From assembly GCA_015345905.1 (NCBI GenBank), contig JADDTR010000006.1:870513-934512 (forward strand): a stretch of DNA of 64,000 nucleotides, in the 5' to 3' direction. The notes under the pieces were generated by a model. It was given only the letters and a program-made list of their open reading frames with translations. It was not told where the DNA came from and searched no databases. The translations under genes and the position numbers were made by a program. Shown here one piece after another: positions 36,036 to 46,972 of this stretch (position 1 is the stretch's first letter; every line of letters starts with the position of its first letter). Source of the DNA: Aotearoamyces nothofagi. Its lineage: Eukaryota > Ascomycota > Leotiomycetes > Leotiales > Tympanidaceae.

Positions 36036-37878
36036 CTAAACCTCCTCACCAAACGGCCCAACCTTCTTCTCCCTCCTACCACCCTTCTCACTGTCGAGCC
36101 CGAACCCATCCAACTCTCCACCCCTCCTCTCCACGCCATACGCCTCGCCAATCATGCCCGCCACCGCCTCGCCGCTCCAATACGCGCCCGTCACCGTGCC
36201 CAGGGCGGCAAACGGGCTGGCGTGCTCGCCCGCAAACCAGCACCCCCTCTCCGGCAAGCCCGCTCGCAGGACCTCGACATGGCCGTCGCCGTCGTCGAGG
36301 CCGGTCTGGAAGTTGCTGTACGACCCGTTGCCGGCGAGGTCGTCGGCCAGCCAGGCGGTGGCGTGCGCGCTGACGGGCACGCAGGCGGGGCTGGCGGCGG
36401 AGAAGTTGGGCAGCAGCGAGAAGTAGGGCTGGAAGAAGGCGACGAGGGCGGCGTGGCGCGCGGCGGGCTGCGAGGGGGGCGGGAGGGCGGCGGCGAAGTG
36501 CGCCGAGTGCGCGCCGTAGACGTAGAAGAGCAGGGTGGGGTGGGCGTCTGAGCCGGGGAGCGAGGCCAGCTCGACGGCTTCTTGGTTCCAGCGCTGCGGG
36601 TTGAGGGCCGAGTAGGTCGGGGCCAGCCACTGTGTTGGCCCTGCTGCGGGCGGGCTCGAGCCGCCGGTGGCGAGCCAGAATGCGGAGGGGAAGCTTATAT
36701 ATACCTGCACGTCTCGTCAGCGGGAGGTCGTCTGGTAGATTGGGAGTCTGTGCGAGGGAGAGGGGTCGAGGGAGATGGAGGAGCTGCTTCTGATACGCGG
36801 TGCCGTGACGTGTCGAGCTCGGCTTACCTTCTCCAAACACCCGTACCCAATCGCGTCTATAGCCTCCGCAAAGCGGACCGGCAGAGGCGGCTCGAAGACG
36901 TCCTGGTTCTGCTTCAGCCAGCCGAGAGGAGCCGTCACGACCACCTCGTCGAAGAGGAGCTGCTCGCCCGTATCCGTCGCGAGAGCTACCTTGCCGTCGC
37001 CGTCGCCGTCCGAGGTGATCCGCACGACCCTTGTCGACAGGCGGAGGTCTGCTCTGTCGAGGGCGGGCTCCGCGATGCGCTGGAGGATCTTCTGGTACGT
37101 CCCCGCGCAGAAGAGGTTCTCTGTCCCGCCCGTCAGCGGCGTGAAGCCTCCTTCCGCAAGGCGTCTTCGGTCGTCTGGCGGCCAGGCCGGTGCGGAGCAG
37201 CGAGGGGAAGGACACGTACCGCCATCAACACACTCCTCCAGCCTGAAATACCTCAGGCTCTGCTTCGTGATATGGCTCCCGACAAAAGCCCCCCACATCT
37301 CCGAGAGCTGCAGGACCAGGCTCCGCGTCTCCGCCCAGCCCTCCTGGTCGCGCGGCACCGCGAGCTCGACCCTCTCCAGGAACCAGTCATACAGGCTCTT
37401 CTCCTTGGGTATCAGACTGCCGTTCTGGCCGCTATGCCTGAACGCGTCAGCAATGATGCCCCACACCAGATCGCTCAGCTCCTTGGCCCTCCCGTCGCCC
37501 AGCGGGCGGCCGTCCGCATCGACGACGTGCGCCTCCTCGGCCCACGACCGCGTCGCCGTGCCCGTCTCGCGCGCGACGTCGAGGATCGGGTTGCGCGCCG
37601 TGCCGTGGATCCAGTTCGGGCCGAGGTCGACGACGTGCGGCGTGTTGGGCAGCCGCGCCTGCTGCACGCGTCCGCCGATGCGCGGGCGCGCCTCGAGCAG
37701 CGTGACGCGGAAGTTCTGCTGCAGCAGGACGTCGGCGCAGCGGAGGCCTGCTATGCCGGCTCCGACGATGCAGATGTGGGCTGGGGTCGAGGGAGGCTGG
37801 GCGCGGCTCTGCTGGCGTTAGCCTGATGGGGGCTGTGGTGCTGTGTCTGTAGACCTTTCCATCCGCTGGCGTTGACAT
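36036..37878 (-). CDS. FAD-dependent amine/polyamine oxidase
   Basis: Four exons (37878-37855, 37808-37220, 37120-36828, 36704-36036) give 524 residues. The first exon encodes only MSTPADGK. The dinucleotide fold is ICIVGAGIAGLRCADVLL with the downstream EARPRIGGR motif; DLGPNWIHGT and the C-terminal FAGEHASPFAALGTVTGAYW are conserved FAD contacts of the flavin monoamine oxidase family. ENLFCAGTYQKIL and VVVTAPLGWLKQN also fit polyamine oxidases. The enzyme would oxidise secondary amines such as spermine or spermidine derivatives and release hydrogen peroxide, but the substrate cannot be assigned. The locus is much richer in G+C than its neighbours, which produces long spurious frames on the other strand. 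No peroxisomal tripeptide is seen; the protein ends FGEEV. Confidence 0.9.
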
Positions 37879-39867
37879 TTCTGATGTCTACCCACTGTAT
37901 GATGCTTCAGAGTGTCGGTAGCACATGTACTCTTGAACAGAGATGCAGTAATCGAGTAGACCTTCTAATATCATATCCACACTTGCAGCCCGGAATATGC
38001 AGTACACATATATCCACACCGACAGAAAGAAACCACAGCACATACCTTAATAAACCCCTCCATCCCTGAGATGCCCCTTCTATCAACTGCTGAAACACGA
38101 GCCGAGCTACGGCCTCTCAAATCGCGATGAGTGCTCAAAGAATTCCGTCTAGGCTGTGTAGTGAGAGAGATAGAATAAGCATCCATCTTGTCTTCTTCCC
38201 ACCCCCCTCTTTCCTCTCTCTAGATACAGTCTCCTTTGATAACAAACCAGAGATTTTGAAAACGTAGACTGGAAAATTTCTAGAAAAGGGGTCTGGTAGG
38301 TGGTGATGGTGATATAGAAGATCCGCAAAAGGGGAGTCTGCTTATGATTGTGCATCGACTTCGACTTTGGCTTTGACTCTTTACCGATCTAGTACGGCTT
38401 GGGACATGTACTTGCTTCTTCCTCCCCTCCCTTAAGAAACTAGATCCACCTCCCCCATACCAGCCCAGACCTTCCACCCCAAAGCCGCCAGCCACTAAAA
38501 GGAAACCGACAGAAAGAGCAGAGCAAACCCCCCCCCCCTCTTCCCCAAGAACAAACAGAGAAGAGAAAAAACAGAGAAGAGAAAAAACAGAGAAGGGAAA
38601 AAACATACCTCGGTGCGCTCGCCAGCGAGGAGGAGAAGAGAGACGAGCAGAAAGGCCTTTCCAGGGTCTGTATCGGTCGTAGCCGCGTCTCGGCCGTGGC
38701 CGCCTCTCTATCTATCGCCCGCACCGCACCGCACCACTTACTATCTCTCTCGACCCCGGCTCTATCCCGACCCCGGTCGCGGCCCCGAATATCTCAGCAG
38801 CCTCTCCGCTGCGCTTCTTTCTTTCTTTCTTCCGGCACAGAAGCAGAGAAGCAGAGAAGCACAGAGCGCACGAGCAAGATAGGCAGGCAGATAGATAGGA
38901 GCCAAGAGCCAAGAGTCCGGTCCCCGCGTCTACGGGGAGGAGACGATGGGCGGGGCGCTTTTTCGATGTCTTGTACTCGCTGTAGCTGCTGTGGCTGGCT
39001 GGCTGGTTGGCTGGGTGGGTATAAAGGCTGCAGTATGGTGTTATTAGCGGCGTGGGTTTCTGTGAGGTAGCTATCGGATTGGATTGGGTTGGATTGGGTT
39101 GGGTGTGTTATACAGTTTGTATAGATTGTATAGATTAGACTAGATTGACTGGATTGGACTATATAATTCTAAAATACTACAATTCTACAATCCTCAATAT
39201 AATAAATAAATAGAACAGAACAGAACAACAACTACTCTTCTCTTCTATCCAGCTGATTTTTTTTTTATCCTATTCAAATTCTATTCTCTTCTCTTCTATC
39301 CCAAGTAATATAGTCAAACAGTTGAATAGTAAAAGTATATAACTTGCTATCCTTAAATCAGATCTAGCTATATCTATATATCCTCTCTCTTTAACTAGAT
39401 CCAGTAATAGAGTTATCTATTCTATATAAAACAGCTTTACAAATACTAGAGAGCTTTCTTTGTTAGTTAATAAAGCTATTCAGTACAAGTTTTTTGTAAA
39501 AAAAATTAATCCTATTGGATAAATATTATATATTTTAGTTATATAGACTCTTATTACTGTAAAACTATTATCTATTTATAAGTTGACCTTTGATAATTAA
39601 AATTAATTATATCTCTAGTCTTATAGTTAAATAGATGAATATTATTCAGAATACTATTTATATTCTGTTCTATTCAATACTATTCAAATACTTTGGATAT
39701 TTTTTGGTATACTAGAATAGAGATAACTAGATTAGATTATACTACAACTCTCTAAATACTATACAATCAAATCCTTACAGCATCTATCTCTATTCCAAAT
39801 TTCCAACAACCTCTCTCTCTCTCTTATTATTACAATAACAATAGCAACTATCTATTACTATTCTACT

Positions 39868-39953
39868 CTCTTCCTCTCCTTCTCTTCTTCTCTTCCTCTC
39901 CTTCTCTTCTTCTCTTCCTCTCCTTCTCTTCTTCTCTTCCTCTCTCTCTTCAA
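39868..39953. repeat. 22-bp polypyrimidine tandem repeat
   Basis: A unit of CTTCCTCTCCTTCTCTTCTT plus CT is repeated three to four times with almost no differences. It lies inside a longer CT-rich tract. Confidence 0.75.
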
Positions 39954-40465
39954 CTATTCTAACTGCTTCAATCAAAGTTCAATACTACAACTCTCCATCT
40001 CCCCCTCCCCCACTCCCTCCCCTCCCCTCCCCCTCCACCCAAGCCCACTTTACAACCGCTCCCTCTACCCAGTCGACCTACAGTATCCTCCACCGACCCT
40101 ATCGAGCAAACCTATCTGCCTCGGGGTCTGATCTGATCCGAACCTCCCAACAAGAGCCCTCGAGAACGACGACGACAACGACAACAACAACCATCCATCG
40201 GTCTGGTCTGGTCTGGTCTGGTCTGTCTGTCTCGGGGTTCCTACAGGATGTATGTATATGTATATGTATATGCATATAGATAGGTTATAATAATAAAGCG
40301 TCGTGTCGCTGCCGCTTCGGCTTATAGTTTTCGTTGGGAAGCATCGTCTGCATCATCGTCAGCATTGTCAGCATCATCTGCATCAGTCATTTTATCCGTC
40401 ACATTCATCCGCCTCAAAACTATTCGCATTACATCGCGTCACCTTACATCATCAATATCGTTATG

Positions 40466-40545
40466 ATTTGCATTAATATCTTTACTTGCATTTATATCTT
40501 TACTTGCATTAATATCTTTACTAGCATTTACATCTTTACTTTCTG
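40466..40545. repeat. 18-bp AT-rich tandem repeat
   Basis: Four copies of an 18-bp unit with core ATCTTTACTTGCATT, differing by single bases (TTGCATTT, TTGCATTA, TAGCATTT). Its length, a multiple of three, keeps one frame open, but the resulting Ile/Phe/Thr-rich peptide has no protein character. Confidence 0.75.
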
Positions 40546-40931
40546 CCTTTACAACCAACACTTATGCAACAGATTTATATCATCTCGCTGTTCCACTTCT
40601 AGTACCTGGTTAATTTGATGGACTTGGGGAGTTTTATATATTCACTAGAATCACATTAGCATGCAGCAGATTGCAATAGAATTCCATACGACGCATGCCA
40701 TCATGACCACAAACTTGAACGTATAAGCAAATGTGAATATATTGATCCTTCGCGCTGTGCGTTGGAGAATACGATGGAATTACGACGGAATGCGAAACGA
40801 CAAAGGGTCCTAGGCCTAAGATCCCACAAGGTGCGCCCGCTAAGTCCATCCAGATAAGATGCAGGATGCCCAACAATGATACATGTACAATCCAGACGCC
40901 CAATTAACCGTCAAACATGTCTAATCCCCTT

Positions 40932-41576
40932 CTAAATGCCCCGAATCGCCTGTGTACGCTCCGAGTTGAGCGTGGCCGCGTTCCGATCATGAGACTCCTT
41001 CTTGCACTGTTCATCGACAATCACGTCAGCCAAGAGTTCCGCATCAAGTCCGATCAGCCACCACTGCGGCTCGGGTTCGGAAATGGAACTAGGACTTACG
41101 TCTTCAAGGCCGGTGCACTTGTGGTCTTCTAACAGACGGTGCTTTCCGCAGAAATGCCCGTTGCAGAACCCGCAGTCGCCCACGATCCGCTGCGCGCCCT
41201 CCTTGCACTCCTTGAACGTGCAGCGGATCTTCTTGGGAGGCATCCCGCCTCGGAGAGGCAGAGCCAGGTGTATTGTCGATTCACGCTGGATGCGACAGTC
41301 CTCGAGCGTACTCGACGGCGACGAAGACAGATGCTTGCCGGCATAGACGAGGCGGAGGTCTGCTTCTGCTATGTTGTTTCGGATGGATAGGAGAGTGGTG
41401 AGGTTTTGTATGGTGAGAGTCTGCGGCACCGTCATGCTGATGGCTGCGAAGGTTAGCTGTGATTCAGAGGGCGGGTGAGGCGGGTACTCACTGTCTCCGG
41501 CGATGTTCTTGACGAAGATCTGGATGGTCTCGAGCGCCTCTGGAGACGCAGAGCGGGAGGCTGGTGAATAACGCAT
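40932..41576 (-). CDS. Ubiquitin-like plus AN1 zinc-finger protein
   Basis: Three exons (41576-41492, 41443-41100, 41006-40932) give 167 residues. An N-terminal ubiquitin-like domain (IQIFVKNIAGDTISMTVPQ, LRLVYAGKHL, STIHLALPLRGG) is followed by an AN1 zinc finger with the expected ligands (C-x4-C-x9-C-x2-C-x4-C-x2-H-x5-H-x-C, from CTFKECKEG to HRLLEDHKC). The conserved end is KESHDRNAATLNSERTQA. The same order is seen in fungal AN1 proteins related to yeast Cuz1/Tmc1, which link Cdc48 and the proteasome under metal or proteotoxic stress. That role is inferred here. Both introns were placed by phase; the first restores a continuous beta-grasp fold. Confidence 0.88.
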   Translation of the reverse strand: MRYSPASRSASPEALETIQIFVKNIAGDSEYPPHPPSESQLTFAAISMTVPQTLTIQNLTTLLSIRNNIAEADLRLVYAGKHLSSSPSSTLEDCRIQRESTIHLALPLRGGMPPKKIRCTFKECKEGAQRIVGDCGFCNGHFCGKHRLLEDHKCTGLEDVSPSSISEPEPQWWLIGLDAELLADVIVDEQCKKESHDRNAATLNSERTQAIRGI

Positions 41577-42417
41577 CTTGATGGCTTGACGGCTTGGCGA
41601 GGAGGGAGGTCCGGAGGCTGGAGTAGTGGTCGCTGACGAAAGAGAGGAGGTGACTGTCGTGTGACGAGATAAGGAGCAGCGATAGCGGACGGGAGTCAGC
41701 GAGCCGAAGCGGTGGCGAAGAGATCTGGAGATGCGAGGATCGAGAGGGAGTTCTTTGTCGTCGGTGGGATGAGAAGAGCAGAGCAGAGTAGAGCAGAGCA
41801 GAGCAGGCGGACGGAGGTGTTGGAGATGCGATGGGAGAGTGGGTTCAGGAGAGGAAGTCGAGGTGAGGCGAGGAGGACAAGGGATGGGTGATTCATATAC
41901 GAACAGGGACGTTGGCGGACGGAGCAGGCTGGTGATGGAAGCAGCTTAGCGACGAGCCTTGGGGGACCGGCTGGCAGGCTGGCAGGCTGGCAGGCTGGCT
42001 GGCACGCTGGGACTCGCTGGGACTCACTGGGACTCTCACCGGGACTCTCACTGGGGACTCTCACTGGGGACTCTCGGCTGCGCCGCCTGGCTCGGCTGTC
42101 TCGCCTGTCGGTCGCGGCGTGTTTAATCAGCAGGAGCCAGCCGGAGCCAGCAGGCATGTGCAGTGGGCGGGGCGGCCGGCCAGCCAGCGGCGGAGGGAGC
42201 CAGGACAGGCCAGGACGTACAGTAGCATAATTGTAATGTACCGCAATGTACCGTAATGCGCCGTCCGCAGTGTACCGTAGTGTACCGTATGTACCGTGTG
42301 CATGCTATGCTGCAGGCGGCGTGCAGGCGTGCACTTGCGGGCTTGCCGGCGTCCTGTGCTGTGCTGTGCTGTATATACAGGCTACCGGGATGCTGTGGGT
42401 TTGGCGACGGGCTGTGG

Positions 42418-42556
42418 GTAGTGGGTAGTGGGTAGTGGGTGATGGGTGATGGGCTGTAACGGACGGGCTGTAACGGACGGGCTGTAACGGACTGCTATGG
42501 GTAATTAATGGGTAGGTGATGGGTGATGGGTGATGGGTCATGGGTGATGGGCTGCT
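42418..42556. repeat. Short G-rich tandem repeats
   Basis: Runs of GGGTAGT and GGGTGAT alternate with three copies of a 15-bp unit GGGCTGTAACGGACG (around 42450-42495). The whole block has no C-rich counterpart on the same strand and is strand-asymmetric. Confidence 0.7.
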
Positions 42557-42931
42557 GTTGGCTGCTACAGTACAGTACAGTACAGTATGGGCTGCAGGCT
42601 GTACAGAGCCAGGCCACGTTACGGATACGGCTGGCTGTCTAGGCTGGCTGTCTAGGCTGTCTGTCTAGGCTGTCTAGACGCTGTCTAGGCTCGCTCGCTC
42701 GCTCGCTCGCTACAGCGGATCAGGCTACGCAGGCCCGGCAGACGAACGAACAGACCGACCTGCCACAATCTGCCAATGATCCCAAATCGGCCCAGACCCC
42801 CCGGCCAAGACCCATCCACGCCCGGCGCACCACGACTGCATTGCCGCGGTGGGTCCGCTGTACGGGATTTTGTCGACGGCCGCTGCGACTGCCGCTGCCA
42901 GCTGTTTGTTTGACCCATCTGCTGCTGCGTA

Positions 42932-43090
42932 GTTGGATATATATATACTTGGACATATACACTTGGACATATACAGTTGGACACATAAAAGATGGACAGA
43001 TATACTTGGACACATATACTTGGACATATACACTTGGACATATACAGTTGGACACATATACTTGGACATATACACTTGGACACATAAAGA
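42932..43090. repeat. 14-bp minisatellite (TTGGACATATACAC) with higher-order structure
   Basis: About ten units of 13-16 bp around the consensus TTGGACATATACAC, with variants ending ACAG and ACACATA. A three-unit block (ACAC, ACAG, ACACATA types) occurs twice about 70 bp apart, so the array seems to have grown by duplicating a composite unit. Confidence 0.8.
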
Positions 43091-43982
43091 TCGCCATCTA
43101 ATATCATATCTGTCTCGTACAACACCTCTCCACGCATCTACCGTGCATGCACTCTCCACCCAGCCCAGCCGAGCCAGAAGACCTCTGCAGTCCTACCGTA
43201 CCGTACGTATTGCACAACCCTCAAAAGCCGCACCTCCTCGCCTCTCCTCCCCTCCCCTCCCAAAAAAAAAAAAGAGCGAGACCACGTGCCTCGCACTCCC
43301 CGAGCACGCCTCGCCGCCACCAGGCCTCCCTCCTCCTGTCCCACCCAATGCGCGCAAAGCAGCAGCAGAGCGCCAGCCAGCCCAGCCAGCCCAGCGCAGC
43401 CCAGCCCCGGGTGGACGGATCCGCCGATTCCGATTCCGCCCCCAGAACAAATTCCCGCCTCGCCTCGCCTCGCTTCGCGCCTCGCCGTTCCCGGCCCAGA
43501 AAGCTTAAATCCAGGAAGGAAGGGAAGGAAGAAGAGAAAAGAAAAGGGGGGGCGCGGCTCGTGGCGAACAAAGAAAGGTGCGTTGCCTTATCCCGCCATG
43601 CTTCCTGGAGAGGGATCGCATTCTTGCCCCCCCCTCTCTCTTGCGGTCCGCTATCGTGAGCGTGCGTGCCGCTGCTACGGGTGCGCATATTTTTTTTGGG
43701 GGGGGGTTTTTTTTTGGCTTCCGTCGCCGCCCTGGTGGTGCGGCTTTTGGGCTTCCCCTTTCCCCTGCTATTCTGGTCGGGGCGAGGGCCTCGGTCGTTG
43801 GCCACTGGGTCCTTGGGAGATGATGGATGCGAGCGGATGGGTAGGTATGGTGATGAAGAGAGAGAGAAAGAGAGAGAGGAGAGAGAGAAGGAGAGAGAAG
43901 GCCATTGCTATATTCAATCATCACTCATCACTCACCACTCTTGTCCTACGCGGATTCACTCATCTCTTCTCCCATCACCCAT

Positions 43983-44146
43983 CGAACGAAGCAAGCAAGC
44001 AAGCAAGCAAGCAGGTAAAAATATCAATTCTGTATACATATATATATATATATAACATACCCACCTTTTCCTTTTCCTTCTCCTTTTCCTTTTCCTTTTC
44101 CTTTTCCTTTTCGTTCTACACACACACACACACACACACACACAGC
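43983..44146. repeat. Cluster of microsatellites: (CAAG)n, (TA)n, (CCTTTT)n, (CA)n
   Basis: Four simple repeats sit back to back: (GCAA)n at about 43988-44013, alternating TA at 44037-44055, a CCTTTT/CCTTCT tract at 44063-44112, and about 12 CA dinucleotides at 44117-44144. No coding or splice signal is tied to them. Confidence 0.8.
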
Positions 44147-44796
44147 ACAGAGCACTCAGAGAATATACATCCCATTGCTAGAGTATCATACGCCAGCAAG
44201 CAAGCCCAGCCCTGTTTCCCCATCCCATCCCACCTGCAGAATTATATCAACCATGCCCTACCCTCACCATACAGACCAGACCAGCCCAGAGCGCCCTACA
44301 GCATCCCAAGTAGCGATATCGATCGATGCCATCCCACGGAGCCCGGTCTCCTACTCGGAGAGCCAGACAGGATACGGTACGGGCACGTGTATGTGTATAT
44401 ATATGTATATATGTAGTAGAGCCGCGATATCACACACCGCAGAGAGGTCGGCGGGGGAGGCCAGGCCGGGCCGAGCTTCGTCGAGAATATGCAGCGGGCG
44501 AGGATCCGTCCCGCCGTCTTCCACGTTTCGAAACTAGTCCCTGCACCCGCGGCATAGCTGGCTCTTTGTGCTCTTTGTTAGCGGGAGACCTTCGTGGCCG
44601 GTGTGGCCAGAGGGCGGGCAGGCAGGCAGGCAGGCAGGCAGGCGCGGCAGTGTCAAGAGGGATATGGTCGTAAACTGGTATCATTGACTACCCCTAATCC
44701 ACAAAACGCCAAGCAAGACATATCGCTTCTCCAGACGGCCCGTTTCGGCATCATCTATACACCCAAAAACCCAATCACCTTCTGCACACGTCCCCC

Positions 44797-46554
44797 TCAC
44801 GCCCCCCTCCTATCACGTAGATCCTCGGCCTGAGGCGCAGCATCTCCAGCCCCAGGGTTCAAATAATCCGCATCCTCAGCAGCCTCGTACTCGGCAATCA
44901 GATCCATGACCACTTCTCTTGCCTCGTCAAACTCGTTCAGGTTGTCTGCAAATGGCGCCGTCTTCTTGTAGCCTTCTATAAAGGCGTTACGTTTACGCAT
45001 ACCGTCGTAGAGTCGGACTATTCGTTTAAACAGCTGCGAGGGTGTTAGTGATACCGGCATGCGATACGTCTTGAGGATAGGGAGACGTACAGTAGCAATG
45101 CTAGTGTGATTGGCCAGCATTAGGCCACTGACTCGGTGATTCATAGTCATATAAGGACTCTTCTTTGTTTGAGCAACCTGGATACTTGCAGGACCCCATG
45201 GAATAAATGTCGCTAGCCTTCTCTCTCTGATTCGAAGCAGACTCTTGTGTACATCTGTGGGATCAACATCTCCTTGGATAATGTTCAGAATAGAGATATA
45301 ACAACTCTTCTTGCTTGGATTGGTAGAAACCATGCGATTCTTCGGTTGGAGGAGACGGCGCATGACATCTAGAACGGTAGTTTTGCGAACTGTCTTGGCT
45401 TGCTCCACACTGTCACCGGTGAAAGGAGTGTAGGAGGTCATTAGGAAGTGGCATCGAGGTGTTGGAATTAAGGAGGAAACAATGCTGACAAGATCATTGT
45501 ACATGTAGCCTGGATAGCGCAGCGTTGTTGTACTGGCCGACATAACTGTCGATACCTGCGGATTGTTAGTGTCTGATTGAAACACCGCTGCCTGTTTCCT
45601 TACTAGTTGGTTTGTCTGTTGGAATGAGGGCTCTTGAACGTGCAACCTGTCAGCTGCAATACGGGACAAAGCTCCATTATCAAGCACCACAACAGAATCA
45701 GCATTCTGTGTCAACCTTCGCATCGATAGCAAACTGTTGTATGGGTGCACGACGACATTGTCCGTATTGGTAGTATCGGGGAAAACCGAATACGTCTGAA
45801 TGATCTTCTTCGGGAAACGGTCATTGAGCCTCTCGAGGAGAAAGGATCCTAGACCAGAGCCAGTTCCACCAGCTATCGAGTGCAGCATCATAAACCCCTA
45901 TCCTAATCAGCTCAATTCCCCATTAAGTATACTGGTTCAAGTACCTCAAGAGAATCACTTCCGTCTGCCTCTCTGTCAATCATCTCCATAATTTCCTCAT
46001 GAACCAACTCTCCCGTTTGATATCCATCACCCCAATTATTGGCAGCACCGACGCCATTCTTGCCGACAAAGAAGTTCTCGGGGTTGTAGATATTTTTGTA
46101 TGGACCTGTTTGAATTCCGTTGATGACCTATTTCATCCGTCAGTAAGCCTTCTTCATAACTTCCGAGATCCGTCTTCCGATCGAGTGCGCATACTCTTGG
46201 TTCCAAGTCTATTAAGATTGCTCGAGGGATGTATCGCGTATCGTCGGATTGGTAAAAGAAAACATCCTTCCGGTCACCGCCTTCTGTCGCAAAGTCCTCA
46301 AGATTACCATCCTGGTTGATACCGTGCTCTTGACAGAGTTGCTGCCAGAACTGACTACCAACTATGGCCAGGTCAGTGGATATAGCTTATCTGGGTTGGA
46401 AAGTAGAAGCATGGGCGAAACGGTTGGAGGCTTGGATTAGACGTACTGCTGTTGCCGCACTGGCCAGCCTGGATCGTGATGATTTCCCTGCGCAGATATG
46501 TGAGCTGAGGTGCCGAGGTAATTCCTTCGAAATATTTGGGACCTACCTAGGCAT
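44797..46554 (-). CDS. mipA: Gamma-tubulin
   Basis: Six exons (46554-46547, 46487-46447, 46361-46195, 46127-45945, 45897-45091, 45033-44797) give 480 residues. The first exon is only ATGCCTAG; spliced, the protein starts [20 protein letters not shown]. The tubulin GTP-binding T-loop is [15 protein letters not shown], and gamma-specific stretches are [38 protein letters not shown] and [19 protein letters not shown]. The last intron (45090-45034) is 57 nt, in frame and stop-free, but splicing it out restores [16 protein letters not shown] as in the family. Gamma-tubulin nucleates microtubules at the spindle pole body. The symbol follows the Aspergillus nidulans name. Confidence 0.96.
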
Positions 46555-46972
46555 TGTTACTACATCGAGGACTGGTTACGAAGTTATGTTGGGTTGCCGT
46601 CAACAGAAGCTCGGGAGACGCGTTTGTGCGCTAGAAGTTCGCGTCTCGCGATTGTCTGAGGGGCTACAAATTGCTGTATTTCGTACTACGACGTGTCATG
46701 AAACTACTAACCCATTTTCTCAGATTGGGAAAAGCTATTGATTAGATTACTATATGAACGGAAGCGATAAAAATGAGTTAGAAGTATTCATCATAAATAG
46801 TAAAGTGTTCTAGCTATTCGTCACCTAAGGCTCGTCAATATCATGTCTTCGGACATATATATAGTCTCTATATTATAGTCTCTATATACCACCATCTAAC
46901 GGTTCATCAGATCCATGCCAAGTGCTATAGTTTATAATCACACCATGACTCCACACGGCTAGGCCATTCCTT
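46555..46972. other. Intergenic region between gamma-tubulin and PGC1-like gene
   Basis: 418 bases: promoter of gamma-tubulin and 3' flank of the next gene. TATAGTCTCTATAT is repeated directly at about 46858-46888. No gene is seen. Confidence 0.5.

Larger units (their letters stand above)
37879..40931. other. Gene-poor 3 kb stretch with AT-rich and simple-sequence blocks
   Basis: The PAO gene fires away from this interval and the AN1 gene ends into it, so about 3 kb has no supported gene. 38540-38600 has about three copies of an ACAGAGAAGAGAAAAA unit. 39060-39800 is strongly AT-rich. 39810-40040 is almost pure pyrimidine. 40200-40225 is (GGTCT)n. 40330-40400 carries CATC/CAGCAT runs and 40466-40545 an 18-bp repeat. 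The order AT-rich, polypyrimidine, C-rich would suit a promoter and leader reading rightward, but no coding sequence follows. Confidence 0.6.
41577..44796. other. Gene-poor 3.2 kb stretch of overlapping micro- and minisatellites
   Basis: No supported gene lies between the AN1 and gamma-tubulin genes. The part next to AN1 (41577-42730) is G/T-rich on the plus strand with CTGGCAGG, GGGACTCTCACT, GTACCGTA, GGGTGATG and GGGCTGTAACGGAC repeats. 42932-43090 is a 14-bp minisatellite. 43200-43800 has C-rich and G-rich tracts. 43857-44145 has GAGA, (CAAG)n, (TA)n, (CCTTTT)n and (CA)n in sequence. 44611-44645 is (GGCA)n. Many long open frames exist, but they come from repeats and overlap in all frames. 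Confidence 0.65.

Noticed and set aside
36582-37826. Open frames of 414 and 348 codons on the plus strand opposite the amine oxidase
   Set aside because: They arise from the GC-rich codon use of the oxidase; two overlapping frames are both open and neither resembles a protein.
39060-39800. AT-rich block as a relic of a mutated transposon
   Set aside because: No terminal repeats, target-site duplications or remnant reading frames were seen, so simple base bias is the safer description.
42685-43159. Cys/Tyr/Val-rich repeat protein on the minus strand
   Set aside because: The repeated CPSVYVQVY-type peptide is only a translation of the 14-bp minisatellite; all three frames are open.
43221-43924. 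Long basic frames around 43.2-43.9 kb
   Set aside because: Homopolymer and simple-repeat content (poly-A, poly-G, GAGA) explains them; no splice signals or family resemblance.
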